Source of the DNA: Pseudomonas extremaustralis
GTDB lineage: Bacteria > Pseudomonadota > Gammaproteobacteria > Pseudomonadales > Pseudomonadaceae
Length of the DNA stretch: 64,000 nucleotides
NCBI RefSeq assembly: GCF_900102035.1
Contig: NZ_LT629689.1
Coordinates: 5,800,501 to 5,864,500 of the forward strand
Direction of reading: 5' to 3'
Of the stretch, positions 9,799 through 22,104 are shown piece after piece; position 1 is the first letter of the stretch, and every line of letters begins with the position of its first letter. A model generated the notes under the pieces. The model had not been told where the DNA came from, did not search any database, and was given only the letters and a program-made list of their open reading frames with translations. Position numbers and translations under genes: made by a program.

Positions 9799-10227
9799 AT
9801 GAAGTCTGGTGAAGGAATAAGCAAGGGGGTTGGTGCCTGTCAGGAAGCTTTGCAGCGCCTTCTCGATGGGAAGCCTTTTATGCCCGAGCATGTAGGGCTA
9901 GACCTATCCAAACTTACCGCGAGCATCGTCAGTCATGAGGCTGGATTTGACCGTGGTTATCTGAAAAAGTCTCGCAAAACACATTTGCCATTACTCGCAA
10001 AGATCGAGGCTTGTCGTGCTGAGGCTGACAAGGGCTGCGGCTCATCAAGTGGTAAAAGCATTAAACGTTTAGCAGATAAAGTTTTGTTTTTAGAAAAAGA
10101 GCTGGCGATGGTCAGTTCGCAGCGTGATCGAGCGCTTACACAGAACCTCCAGCTATGGGCGCGCGTGAGAGAACTGGAACTAGCTGAGCGTCAGAACAAG
10201 TCACGCCGGGTTCGGCTACATCATTGA
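9799..10227 (+). CDS. Small coiled-coil accessory protein of the recombinase operon (TnpC/GmtX-like role)
   Basis: 142 residues. The N-terminal half contains LTASIVSHEAGFDRGYLKKSRKTHLPLLAKIE, which resembles the helix-turn-helix of small Tn554-TnpC/DUF6262-type partners (SVAREAGVSRxxLY). The C-terminal half, from about residue 90, is a leucine-heptad coiled coil (LADKVLFLEKELAMVSSQRD) and a basic end. It starts two bases after the recombinase 3 stop, so it is the last gene of the operon. The likely role is DNA binding that orients or stimulates the recombinases. This is an inference from position and fold, not from a firm family match. Confidence 0.6.
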   Translation: MKSGEGISKGVGACQEALQRLLDGKPFMPEHVGLDLSKLTASIVSHEAGFDRGYLKKSRKTHLPLLAKIEACRAEADKGCGSSSGKSIKRLADKVLFLEKELAMVSSQRDRALTQNLQLWARVRELELAERQNKSRRVRLHH

Positions 10228-10359
10228 TAGATTTACGCCTCCTCGACAGCATCACAAGCGTCGGGGAATGTTCTAGCTAGTAGTCTGGATAATGAGGTTA
10301 GGGCCGACAGCATTAATGCAATTTCAAGCCTTCTTGAGCGCCAGCGTCGATCAGGTGGG

Positions 10360-10581
10360 CTAAAGCTCTGACGCCTGAGGCAGTAGGCCGCATGGATCGC
10401 ATGCAAGCACGCTTGCGATGCGATACAGCTTCTCGACGGTGATGTTGACCTCGCCACGTTCGATCCGCCCTACGTAGCTGCGGTCGATATTGCACGCCAG
10501 CGCCAGTGCATCCTGGGAAATCCGGCAGGCCTTCCTCTGCACTCGGATGCGTTCCCCTAACGCTTTCGCCAACTTATCCAT
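10360..10581 (-). CDS. XRE-family transcriptional regulator
   Basis: 73 residues that are almost entirely one Cro/C1-type helix-turn-helix domain: ALGERIRVQRKACRISQDALA then the recognition region NIDRSYVGRIERGEVNITVEKLYRIASVL. Proteins of this length act as dimers on short palindromes. It is divergent from the helicase operon; the gap contains a strong sigma70-like promoter whose -10 is buried in a 14-base palindrome, so repression of that operon and of itself is likely. About 130 bases without a gene separate it from the recombinase operon. Confidence 0.85.
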   Translation of the reverse strand: MDKLAKALGERIRVQRKACRISQDALALACNIDRSYVGRIERGEVNITVEKLYRIASVLACDPCGLLPQASEL

Positions 10582-10620
10582 GACCGTCTCAATTCAACTT
10601 GAGGCGGCACTATCGTGCGT

Positions 10621-10652
10621 TTGCGGACGCACAGGCCACGGATTATAATCCG
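10621..10652 (+). promoter_or_regulatory. Promoter with overlapping palindromic operator
   Basis: TTGCGG at 10621-10626 and a consensus TATAAT at 10644-10649 are 17 bases apart, an ideal sigma70 arrangement 37 bases before the ATG at 10686. The -10 lies inside a perfect 14-base palindrome, CGGATTATAATCCG (10639-10652). A repressor bound there would block RNA polymerase. The divergent XRE gene is the obvious candidate. This also argues against the in-frame TTG at 10599 as start of the next gene. Confidence 0.6.
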
Positions 10653-10685
10653 CATTTCTTTCGCGCTAACTCTTCTGGTGCCTCA

Positions 10686-11264
10686 ATGAAATCGGCCTCG
10701 TTTATCTTCGACAGGCGTCTGTATGAGCTGCTTCAGGAGCCAGGGCGTACAACCTTTACGACCCGTGAACTGCGCGATGCCTATGCTGCTCGCCTGAATG
10801 GCACACATTTCCGTATCGCCGATGTGCGACGCTATGTGTATGAGCAGATCCGTCGACTAGTGCGCGCGGGCTGGGTTGCACTGGACGAGGACCGTCGTGT
10901 CCGAGGACAGGTCTACCACCTGCAGCCGATTCCGGCACACCTACAACTGGAACTGATCGACAACGGTTTTGAGAGCAGCCTTATGGCTGCCGGAGTGCCC
11001 GAACCAGACACGGCGGTACGCGACGTGGAGGCTTTGCCGGCCAATACGGATTTGCAGTTGGAGGCGCTCCACAAGGAAATCCGCTTGGACTTTCTCACTT
11101 CAATGGGCGAGGCAGAGCGATTCAAGCTGCTTCTGGACGAGATGCCGCATTTGCGCGACAAGGTTGAAGGCGATTACCTGGAGGCCAGGGATCGCAGTTC
11201 TCGCCTTCTGGGCCATTTACGCGCCATAGAAAAGACCCTCAAAACGCTCGCAGCGCCACGATGA
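10686..11264 (+). CDS. Hypothetical protein, partner of the SF2 helicase
   Basis: 192 residues from the ATG at 10686. The N-terminal 75 residues look like a winged-helix: FIFDRRLYELLQE, TTRELRDAYAARL, VRRYVYEQIRRLVRAGWVALDED, then a strand RVRGQVYHLQP. The C-terminal part (from about 120) is helical and charged. I do not recognise a named family. It overlaps the helicase gene by four bases (ATGA), so the two proteins are made together and may form a complex in which this one contacts DNA. An in-frame upstream TTG (10599) would precede the likely promoter and is therefore unlikely. Confidence 0.7.
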   Translation: MKSASFIFDRRLYELLQEPGRTTFTTRELRDAYAARLNGTHFRIADVRRYVYEQIRRLVRAGWVALDEDRRVRGQVYHLQPIPAHLQLELIDNGFESSLMAAGVPEPDTAVRDVEALPANTDLQLEALHKEIRLDFLTSMGEAERFKLLLDEMPHLRDKVEGDYLEARDRSSRLLGHLRAIEKTLKTLAAPR

Positions 11265-12661
11265 GCAGATCGCTACGCAGCTGGCAGAACAGCTGCATCA
11301 CCAAGGCGTTGGAGCACCTTACCGTCACGCAGCACTTCTTCTGCCAGGCAACGCCGGGAGCCGGGAAGACGCGCATGGCCGCGGAGCTGACCAGCCGACT
11401 GCTTCAGCAGGACAGAATTGACCTGGTGCTGTGCTTTGCGCCGTCCTGCCAGGTCGTGGAGGGTTTTCGTTCGACTTTTTCGGAAGTGCTAGGCAGACGT
11501 CTCGATGGCCAGATGGGTGCCGTGGGGGCGGCCTATACCTATCAGGCCATGGAATACCGTGATGAGGGATTCTGGCAGCTTCTTGATGACTACCGGGTGC
11601 TTGTGGTCTTCGATGAAATCCACCATTGCGCCGGCCACGATCCGCTCCTCAGCAATGCCTGGGGGCAGCAGATACTGCACCGGATACAGGATCGCGCTGT
11701 CTTCACGTTGGCCCTGTCTGGCACGCCCTGGCGTTCGGACGACAAGGCCATTGCCTTGGCTCGCTATTCGTCGCCCGAAGGGCATTTGATCTGCGATTAC
11801 CGCTATGGCTTGAAAGACGCCATTGCCGACGGCGTGTGCCGATCCCCTCGCATTGTGTTGCTCGATAATCAGAAGGTGAAACTCACTGAAGAACTTGGCG
11901 CGGATAGCTCCGTCAGGCTGTTTCCCAGCATCGCCAAGCTTTTGGGGGAGTCACCTGTCACCTATGAGGAACTGCTGCGCCATGACGACGTGATCAATCC
12001 AATCCTCGACCTTGGCTACAGCAAGCTCAACGAGCTACGCCAGATCAAGCCTGATGCCGCCGGCTTGGTGGTGGCTACCGACATCGAACACGCTCAGCAA
12101 ATAGCCCAGGCTCTGGAAACAATGGGTGAAGAGTGCCGTATCGTGACCAACAAAACCCCGGATGCGCAGCAAGTGATCAATGCATTCCGCAGCAACACCT
12201 GCCGCTGGATTGTCGCCGTAGGAATGATCAGCGAAGGCACCGACATTCCACGCCTGCAAGTGTGCTGCTATCTCAGCCGTATCCGCACCGAACTGCATTA
12301 CCGGCAAGTGCTGGGACGGGTACTGCGACGCACAGGTGAATCGGATGACCAGGCTTGGCTATTCATGCTGGCAGAACCGAAGCTTCAGGGCTTTGCGGAG
12401 CGAATTGCAGATGACTTGCCGGATGACCTGGCCGTTTTGAGAGATGTGCAGATGCCTGGATTTAATCCAGACTCAAGGCCTGAACCGATGGGTGCTTCGG
12501 GCCATGTCAAGGGTATCGGCGATGCTGGGTTAGGTGGCGCAGAACCTGGTATTGGGTCGCAGGCTACGAACATCATTTCGCTGGGTGGCTTTGCAAATGA
12601 GCCCGCTTACCAGGTCAGCTTTTCCCAGCATTACCGGCAGCAGCTACTGGCTTGTTTCTGA
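11261..12661 (+). CDS. DEAD/DEAH-box superfamily 2 helicase
   Basis: 466 residues with a full SF2 motor: Q-tip WQNSCITKAL, Walker A TPGAGKT at 31-37, DEIH box at 118-121, motif III LSGTPWR, and in the second RecA lobe EGTDIPRLQVCCYL and YRQVLGRVLRR (motif VI). No nuclease or other extra domain is visible; the last 70 residues are Gly-rich and probably flexible. The arrangement resembles the motor subunits of type I/III restriction-like and other anti-phage systems. Coupling to the winged-helix-like gene and XRE control inside a mobile island suggest a defence function, but this is inference. Confidence 0.85.
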   Translation: MSRSLRSWQNSCITKALEHLTVTQHFFCQATPGAGKTRMAAELTSRLLQQDRIDLVLCFAPSCQVVEGFRSTFSEVLGRRLDGQMGAVGAAYTYQAMEYRDEGFWQLLDDYRVLVVFDEIHHCAGHDPLLSNAWGQQILHRIQDRAVFTLALSGTPWRSDDKAIALARYSSPEGHLICDYRYGLKDAIADGVCRSPRIVLLDNQKVKLTEELGADSSVRLFPSIAKLLGESPVTYEELLRHDDVINPILDLGYSKLNELRQIKPDAAGLVVATDIEHAQQIAQALETMGEECRIVTNKTPDAQQVINAFRSNTCRWIVAVGMISEGTDIPRLQVCCYLSRIRTELHYRQVLGRVLRRTGESDDQAWLFMLAEPKLQGFAERIADDLPDDLAVLRDVQMPGFNPDSRPEPMGASGHVKGIGDAGLGGAEPGIGSQATNIISLGGFANEPAYQVSFSQHYRQQLLACF

Positions 12662-12751
12662 TGCTCAGCCAGTCGAGGCTGCTCGAATGATGCCGGTGTG
12701 CATGAATCCATAACCGGCCGGTGCCGCGTGGAACGTAATCGTGAGGTGCGT

Positions 12752-13054
12752 ATGGAGGTTAGGTCGCAGGCATTGGTCGATGTCGTTGAGGATGTGATCT
12801 GCGACGTGTGCCGCTCTGGAACTCGTATCCCTGGCTATGGCCTTCAATACGGCAAGCTTGAAGCCCAATGGGGATATGGATCACAGCATGACGGAAAGCA
12901 CTATCGGGTGCATCTCTGCGAGCCCTGCTTTTTCAGGGTGCTGAGTGGATTGCGTCGGGAGTGTATGGTCAATGGCATGTTCGATGATGAGCAGCCATTT
13001 TCCTCTGAGGATTTTGGCTTGGTCAGCAAGGGTAACTACTGGGAAAAGAGCTGA
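12752..13054 (+). CDS. Small CxxC-motif protein in the helicase module
   Basis: 100 residues from the ATG at 12752, which has a good ribosome site (GTGAGGTG) five to eight bases upstream. Two Cys pairs, CDVC near residue 18 and CEPC near 60, predict one zinc-binding site. The rest (YGLQYGKLEAQWGYGSQHDGK...) is an aromatic and Gly-rich beta-like region. I recognise no named family. Its stop is shared with the start of the next gene (ATGA-like overlap at 13054), so it belongs to the same transcript as the downstream phosphatase remnant. Confidence 0.65.
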   Translation: MEVRSQALVDVVEDVICDVCRSGTRIPGYGLQYGKLEAQWGYGSQHDGKHYRVHLCEPCFFRVLSGLRRECMVNGMFDDEQPFSSEDFGLVSKGNYWEKS

Positions 13055-13548
13055 TGACAGGACTGCGGCTGAGCGATCTTCTTGAACCCGTCATGCAGCT
13101 TGCTTACGAAGCAGGCCTACTTATTGAGTCAGAGCTTAATAGACCAGACGGCCCAAGGGGCAGTGGCTTTAAGGCAGACGTCGATGTTGAAATCGAGGTA
13201 CTTCTGCGACAGCGACTGAAGCACATCCTTAATTGCGATTTTGTCGGAGAAGAAACGGGCTGCGAGCTATCAGGCCACCCATTTAGTTGGGTTGTTGACC
13301 CCAATGATGGAACAGGCGACTTCCTCAATCGTCGGCCGGGCTCTGCCATTTCTATCGGATTGCTGCATAACGCAACGCCAGTGCTGGGCGTGGTTTACGC
13401 CCCCGTCACGCCTAGTGGTCCTGACTGCATAGCATGGGCTGAGGGTGCACCGGCTTTACTGCGTAATGGTCGTCCCGTGAATAATGACCTGCAATCTGCG
13501 ATCTTGGGTAAGCGTCCAGCCAAGTCACCTTCCGAACTCCAGCATTAA
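13054..13548 (+). pseudogene. Inositol-monophosphatase/CysQ-family protein, truncated by IS66
   Basis: The first 151 codons encode an IMPase-fold phosphatase N-terminus: metal ligands GEET (KHILNCDFVGEETG) and the hallmark WVVDPNDGTGDFLN, equivalent to the DPxDGTxxF motif, are present. At 13508 the frame runs into the IS66 terminus (GTAAGCGTCC) and ends with 13 foreign residues. The family is usually about 250-280 residues, so the C-terminal half with the second metal Asp is missing. CysQ-like enzymes hydrolyse 3'-phosphoadenosine 5'-phosphate or inositol phosphates. It is probably inactive here. Confidence 0.75.
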
Positions 13549-13607
13549 GGGCGATGGTGTCCGCGTATTTTTAAGCGGACGCGTTCGTCCTTAACGTTAG
13601 GATTTCC

Positions 13608-13925
13608 ATGCGCCAACGAAGCTCTTACCCCGAACCGTTCAAGGTCCAGGTCGTTCAGGAATGCCTACAACCGGGTGCGACCGTCTCCAGCGTTGCCATC
13701 CGCCATGGCATCAACGCCAACGTCATTCGAAAATGGCTACCGCTTTACCGAGATCAGCTACCCGCGGCGTTGCCGGCGTTCGTTCCATTGAGGGCTACGC
13801 CCAAACGGCCGACTGCAGCATCGGTGATTATTGAGCTATCGCTTGGCGAGCAGTCAGTCACAGTGAAATGGCCAGTGTCCGATCCTGACGGCTGCGCCCG
13901 CTTTGTCCGGGGGCTTGCCCCGTGA
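13608..13925 (+). CDS. tnpA: IS66-family accessory protein TnpA
   Basis: 105 residues with the transposase_8-type helix-turn-helix: YPEPFKVQVVQECLQPGATVSSVAIRHGINANVIRKWLPLYRD. IS66-family elements carry this small DNA-binding protein first, then TnpB and TnpC. The stop overlaps the tnpB start by four bases. Gene intact, but without TnpC it has no transposase partner in this copy. Confidence 0.85.
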   Translation: MRQRSSYPEPFKVQVVQECLQPGATVSSVAIRHGINANVIRKWLPLYRDQLPAALPAFVPLRATPKRPTAASVIIELSLGEQSVTVKWPVSDPDGCARFVRGLAP

Positions 13926-14257
13926 TCCGCATCGATAGCATCTGGCTTGCCACTGAGCCGATGGACATGCGCGCCGGCACCGAGACCGCATTGGCCCGTG
14001 TAGTGGAGGTATTCGGTGCGGCGAAGCCGCACTGTGCTTATCTGTTCGCCAACCGCCGCGCCAACCGCATGAAAGTGTTGGTGCATGACGGTGTAGGGAT
14101 CTGGCTGGCCGCGCGGCGATTGAACCAGGGCAAGTTTCACTGGCCAGGCATCCACCGCGGCTCGGAAGTTGAACTCGACACCGAGCAGCTTCAGGCTTTG
14201 GTGCTCGGTTTACCTTGGCAGCGGGTTGGTGCAGCCGGTGCGATCACAGTGCTGTAG
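13922..14257 (+). CDS. tnpB: IS66-family Orf2 protein TnpB
   Basis: 111 residues matching the IS66 Orf2 family: start IRIDSIWLATEPMDMRAG, middle AYLFANRRANRMKVLVHDGVGIWLAARRLNQGKFHWP, and end LVLGLPWQRVG. The role in transposition is still unclear for the family. The start is probably a GTG at 13922, overlapping tnpA. It is intact, followed by the severed tnpC. Confidence 0.88.
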   Translation: MIRIDSIWLATEPMDMRAGTETALARVVEVFGAAKPHCAYLFANRRANRMKVLVHDGVGIWLAARRLNQGKFHWPGIHRGSEVELDTEQLQALVLGLPWQRVGAAGAITVL

Positions 14258-14318
14258 CGCCGGCCATTAGCCCATCGCTTTATCTGCGCTGATCGCCTGC
14301 TCTGGCACAATCAGCGGC

Positions 14319-14354
14319 ATGACTTCCTCGCCCAATCTCGACCAACTGACACCT
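14319..14354 (+). pseudogene. First 12 codons of IS66 transposase tnpC
   Basis: The ATG at 14319 opens MTSSPNLDQLTP, the typical beginning of an IS66 DDE transposase. At about 14355 the sequence changes to the antisense strand of an IS5-family transposase, so over 95 percent of the gene is lost. Confidence 0.65.
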
Positions 14355-14660
14355 GGTGGTTTCGTCGGGGATGCGCTCCAGGTTCAGCCCGGCAAACTGG
14401 CGCAGGATCGTGGTTTCGTACAGCGCTTCCTCCATCGCTGGATCGCTGTAGCCGAACCAGTTCTGCAGCAGATGCACACGCAGCATCGCCATCAACGGGT
14501 AGGCCGGACGGCCACCTTCACCCTTCGGATAATGTGGCTCGATCAAAGCAATCAAGCCCTTCCACGGCACCACCCGATCCATCTCGATCAGGAACAACTC
14601 CTTGCGGGTTTGCTTGCGCTTGCCAGCGTACTCGGCGTCGGCGAAGGTCATCTGCTTCAT
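14355..14660 (-). pseudogene. IS5-family transposase, N-terminal fragment
   Basis: Starts MKQMTFADAEYAGKRKQTRKE with the N-terminal domain of IS5-group transposases (PHYPKGEGGRPAYPLMAMLR, LQNWFGYSDPAMEEALYE). It ends after RIPDETT, before any of the DDE catalytic residues. It is inactive. It is nearly identical to the corresponding part of the second copy at 19516. Confidence 0.85.
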
Positions 14661-14725
14661 CGGGAAACTCGGTGGGTGGGGTCGCGGTATTTTGCCAAAT
14701 CAGAAAGTCTTTTTCAGAGTTTCCC
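14355..14725 (-). mobile_element. IS5-family remnant, copy 1
   Basis: Reading the minus strand, the element starts at 14725 with GGGAAACTCTGAAAAAGACT, then the transposase ATG at 14660 and about 102 codons up to PDETT, where it is cut at the IS66 junction. The same terminus preceded by CTA occurs at 19450 in opposite orientation. Both intact ends face the ptx operon. Confidence 0.8.
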
Positions 14726-14767
14726 TAGGCTGACAAGCCAAGCGCTGGATCGCAACCATCCATCACC

Positions 14768-19173
<4,406 letters not shown>

Positions 19174-19263
19174 TTGATCACCTTTCGCAATATTGCTGGC
19201 CGCACAATTGCGGTTCGCGATGCAAAGGGTAGAAATTCCTTGTTAACGCACTGTTTCTAAAGG

Positions 19264-19281
19264 ATGACATTTCGATGAATA
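19264..19281 (-). promoter_or_regulatory. Pho-box-like site upstream of ptxA
   Basis: On the minus strand this reads TATTCAT-CGAA-ATGTCAT: two 7-base direct repeats with a 4-base spacer, as in the PhoB box CTGTCAT-N4-CTGTCAT. The repeats match at 4 of 7 and 6 of 7 positions. It is 91 bases upstream of the ptxA ATG. PhoB control of ptx genes is known in P. stutzeri; here it is inferred from the site. Confidence 0.55.
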
Positions 19282-19449
19282 CTTCGAATCTGCCGTAGCG
19301 GGGCGGCAAGCGAAGCCGTGGAAGAACGGGCGCAACGTAGCGTCTTTCTTCACGCGGGATACAGGAGGCTTTGATTGATACTGCTGCGGATTCGCTACAG
19401 TAACGTTGGGCCAGAACGTAATGCCATCCAAGCAAGAGAGCGCACACTA

Positions 19450-20027
19450 GGGAAACTCTGAAGAAGACTTCCAGATTTTGGCAAAATACCCGGATTCCAC
19501 CCACCGAGTTTCCCGATGAAGCAGATGACCTTCGCCGACGCCGAGTACGCTGGCAAGCGCAAGCAAACCCGCAAGGAGTTGTTCCTGATCGAGATGGATC
19601 GGGTGGTGCCGTGGAAGGGCTTGATTGCTTTGATCGAGCCACATTATCCGAAGGGTGAAGGTGGCCGTCCGGCCTACCCGTTGATGGCGATGCTGCGTGT
19701 GCATCTGCTGCAGAACTGGTTCGGCTACAGCGATCCAGCGATGGAGGAAGCGCTGTACGAAACCACGATCCTGCGCCAGTTTGCCGGGCTGAACCTGGAG
19801 CGCATCCCCGACGAAACCACCATTCTCAACTTCCGCCGCTTGCTGGAGAAACACGAGCTGGCGGCCGGCATCCTCGCTGTCATCAATGGCTCTGGGCGAC
19901 CGCGGCCTGTCGCTGCGCCAGGGCACCATCGTCGATGCAACGCTGATCAATGCGCCCAGTTCGACCAAGAACAAGGACGGCAAGCGCGACCCGGAAATGC
20001 ACCAGACCAAGAAGGGAAACCAGTATT
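19450..20027 (+). mobile_element. IS5-family remnant, copy 2 (5' part)
   Basis: It begins at 19450 with GGGAAACTCTGAAGAAGACT, preceded by CTA as in copy 1, and runs into the transposase gene. It is interrupted at 20027/20028 by a group II intron. Only about ten bases that may be IS5 (ATTTCGGCA) follow the intron at 21877-21886. It is inverted relative to copy 1, and the two bracket the ptx operon. Confidence 0.78.
19516..20027 (+). pseudogene. IS5-family transposase, frameshifted and interrupted by a group II intron
   Basis: Codons from 19516 read MKQMTFADAEYAGKRKQ through [23 protein letters not shown], then near 19891 a small deletion (apparently two bases) shifts the frame. The original protein continues in another frame ([20 protein letters not shown], the first DDE Asp region, then [14 protein letters not shown]). 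The group II intron enters just after the GNQ codons. The gene cannot make an active transposase unless the frameshift is wrong. Confidence 0.82.
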
Positions 20028-21876
20028 GTGTGTCACGAACACAGGTCAGATGACCTGTGCTGCTGTGCCGAAGATGGAAGTAGGCCTTCCGAAGTCGGCT
20101 TGCAGGAGCGGACTTCAAACCACCCGGTGCTGCTGCATCCAAAAGGTGTGGTGGTGAGCGACCGAGGAAAAGTCATCCCTGAGGATGGCAGGTGAGTATG
20201 GAGAAGATGAGCGAAAGCAAACCGTCCGATGACGCATCGTTATGCCCAAGGTGCTGCCGAAACTGAGGTGGAGTACTGGCTTCAGGACAAGTCGGGGCGT
20301 TACCTGCTTACGGACCCGATGGCAGCCGGTGTATAGGCGGCATGATCTTCATACAGGCTTTGGTACGGAACGTGAGAACCTTGTTCCAGATGCGAAGGAA
20401 AATGACAAATGGCCAACACCATGAGGAAGAATACCGATGCTGGAACGAGGGGCGGAGCTTCCCGTAGTAGCGATGAAGCCTCTGTAATGGAGGTGGAGCG
20501 AAGGGGCGGCGTTATCCGGCCGACGAGCGTTGCCAACCTCCGGGGATGAGTGGCGTGAGCTCGGCGAAACCTTATGACATAGCGAAACGCACGGTATGGG
20601 ACGCCTACCAGCAGGTCAGGGCCAACCGCGGTGCTGCCGGCATCGACGATGAAACCATCGCCGATTTCGAGCGGGATCTGTCTAAGAATCTCTACAAGCT
20701 GTGGAATCGGATGTCGTCGGGGTCGTACTTCCCGCCTCCGGTCAAGCAAGTAGAAATTCCCAAGGCATCGGGAGGCACGCGCAAGCTGGGAGTGCCCACG
20801 GTTGGTGATCGTGTCGCGCAAACCGTGGTCAAGCTTCTCATCGAGCCGGAGCTGGACTCGATCTTCCACTCGGACTCCTATGGGTACCGGCCGGGACGAT
20901 CAGCGAAGCAGGCGGTGGCGATCACGCGTGAGCGCTGCTGGCGATACGACTGGGTGGTGGAGTTTGATATCAAGGCAGCCTTCGATCAGATCAATCATGG
21001 GTTGCTGATGAAGGCGGTGCGCCTGCACATCAAGGAGGACTGGATACTTCTGTACATCGAGCGGTGGCTGGTTGCGCCGTTCGAAACGGATGACGGCATG
21101 CGCGTCCCACGCGAACGCGGCACCCCGCAAGGTGGAGTGCTCAGTCCCCTCCTGATGAATCTGTTCATGCACTATGCCTTCGACACCTGGATGCAACGTA
21201 CCAGCCCCAACTGCCCGTTTGCCCGCTACGCCGATGATGCGGTGGTGCACTGCCGCAGTCGAAAGCAAGCGGAGTACGTGATGCGCTCCATTGCTTCACG
21301 GCTGGCTGCCTGTGGCTTGACGATGCACCCGGAGAAATCGAAAGTCGTGTACTGCAAGGACAGTAACCGTCGCGCAGGTTATCCGCATGTGAGCTTTACC
21401 TTCCTCGGCTTCACCTTTAGGCCGAGGAAGGCGCTCAGCAAACAAGACCAGCTCTTCACGAGCTTCCTTCCGGGAGCGAGTGCGGATGCCTTAAAGCGGA
21501 TGCGGCAAGCGGTACGCAGGTGGCGACTCAATCGCCAAACCCACGTGACGCTGGTCGACGTGGCTCGGCTCTACAATCCAGTGATACAGGGGTGGTGGCA
21601 ATACTATGGCTCGTTCTATCGGACAGCCATGCTTGGCATCTTCCAGCACATTGACCGCGCGCTTGAACGCTGGGCCCGACGAAAATACAAGGCCCTTCAT
21701 AGGCGCAAGCGGCGCATTAGCCAATGGCTGGACAAGATGCGGACTGTGGTACCCCGGCTGTTTCATCACTGGCGAGTGACCGGGCAGCAAGGTTGGATAA
21801 CGGGAGCCGTATGACGCGAGAGTGTCACGTACGGTTCTGCGAGCGGCTGCGGGGGCAGTTCCCGCGGCCGACTCAC
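20028..21876 (+). mobile_element. Group II intron with reverse transcriptase
   Basis: The 5' end GTGTGTCACG at 20028 fits the GUGYG consensus. The ribozyme 5' domains occupy about 500 bases before the reverse transcriptase gene. The 3' end has a canonical domain V (GAGCCGTATGACGCGAGAGT...CACGTACGGTTC, 21804-21837) and a domain VI hairpin rich in GC (21843-21870), ending near 21876. It sits in an IS5-family transposase gene. It looks complete and could be mobile. Confidence 0.85.
20546..21814 (+). CDS. ltrA: Group II intron reverse transcriptase/maturase
   Basis: 422 residues. The reverse transcriptase domain has SYGYRPGRSAKQAV at 111-123, DIKAAFDQI, RGTPQGGVLSPLL and the catalytic YADD at 228-231. 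The maturase (X) domain follows (VIQGWWQYYGSFY), and there is a basic end (WARRKYKALHRRKRR). No HNH endonuclease domain is present, so target-primed reverse transcription would use another primer such as lagging-strand DNA, as for other endonuclease-less introns. The gene ends inside domain V-proximal sequence, typical for bacterial introns with ORFs in domain IV. Confidence 0.93.
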   Translation: MSGVSSAKPYDIAKRTVWDAYQQVRANRGAAGIDDETIADFERDLSKNLYKLWNRMSSGSYFPPPVKQVEIPKASGGTRKLGVPTVGDRVAQTVVKLLIEPELDSIFHSDSYGYRPGRSAKQAVAITRERCWRYDWVVEFDIKAAFDQINHGLLMKAVRLHIKEDWILLYIERWLVAPFETDDGMRVPRERGTPQGGVLSPLLMNLFMHYAFDTWMQRTSPNCPFARYADDAVVHCRSRKQAEYVMRSIASRLAACGLTMHPEKSKVVYCKDSNRRAGYPHVSFTFLGFTFRPRKALSKQDQLFTSFLPGASADALKRMRQAVRRWRLNRQTHVTLVDVARLYNPVIQGWWQYYGSFYRTAMLGIFQHIDRALERWARRKYKALHRRKRRISQWLDKMRTVVPRLFHHWRVTGQQGWITGAV

Positions 21877-21886
21877 CATTTCGGCA

Positions 21887-22104
21887 GTGCGACCTGAAAG
21901 TCGCATGGGTTTCTGTTCCGCAGGTTAACGCCCGACGGAACCGACTGTTCCACCACTCGTTCCCTACCCAGACAGGCGTGGCCGGTAACAGCCGGGTCTG
22001 AAGCTCTGGGGACAATGTAACCGCCGATATTTCGGTAGGTCGAACCGCGAGGCCAGACTGAATCTGCCAGCATCAAGGCGGAGAGGCGCTAGGGATGAAC
22101 AGGT
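21887..22104 (+). repeat. Fragment of a second group II intron (5' end)
   Basis: Starting at 21887, GTGCGACCTGAAAGTCGC matches the GUGCG start of group II introns, and the following roughly 200 bases contain stem-like segments and AGCCGGGTCTGAAGCTCTGGGG similar to domain I. It lies about ten bases downstream of the end of the first intron and stops near 22104, where the DUF499 remnant begins. No second reverse transcriptase is present. The assignment rests on pattern only. Confidence 0.5.

Larger units (their letters stand above)
13508..14354 (+). mobile_element. IS66-family element, left part only
   Basis: It begins with the terminal sequence GTAAGCGTCC at 13508, typical of IS66-family ends, and contains tnpA, tnpB and the first 12 codons of tnpC. 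From about 14355 an IS5-family remnant replaces the rest of tnpC and the right end. The element cannot move by itself. Confidence 0.75.
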
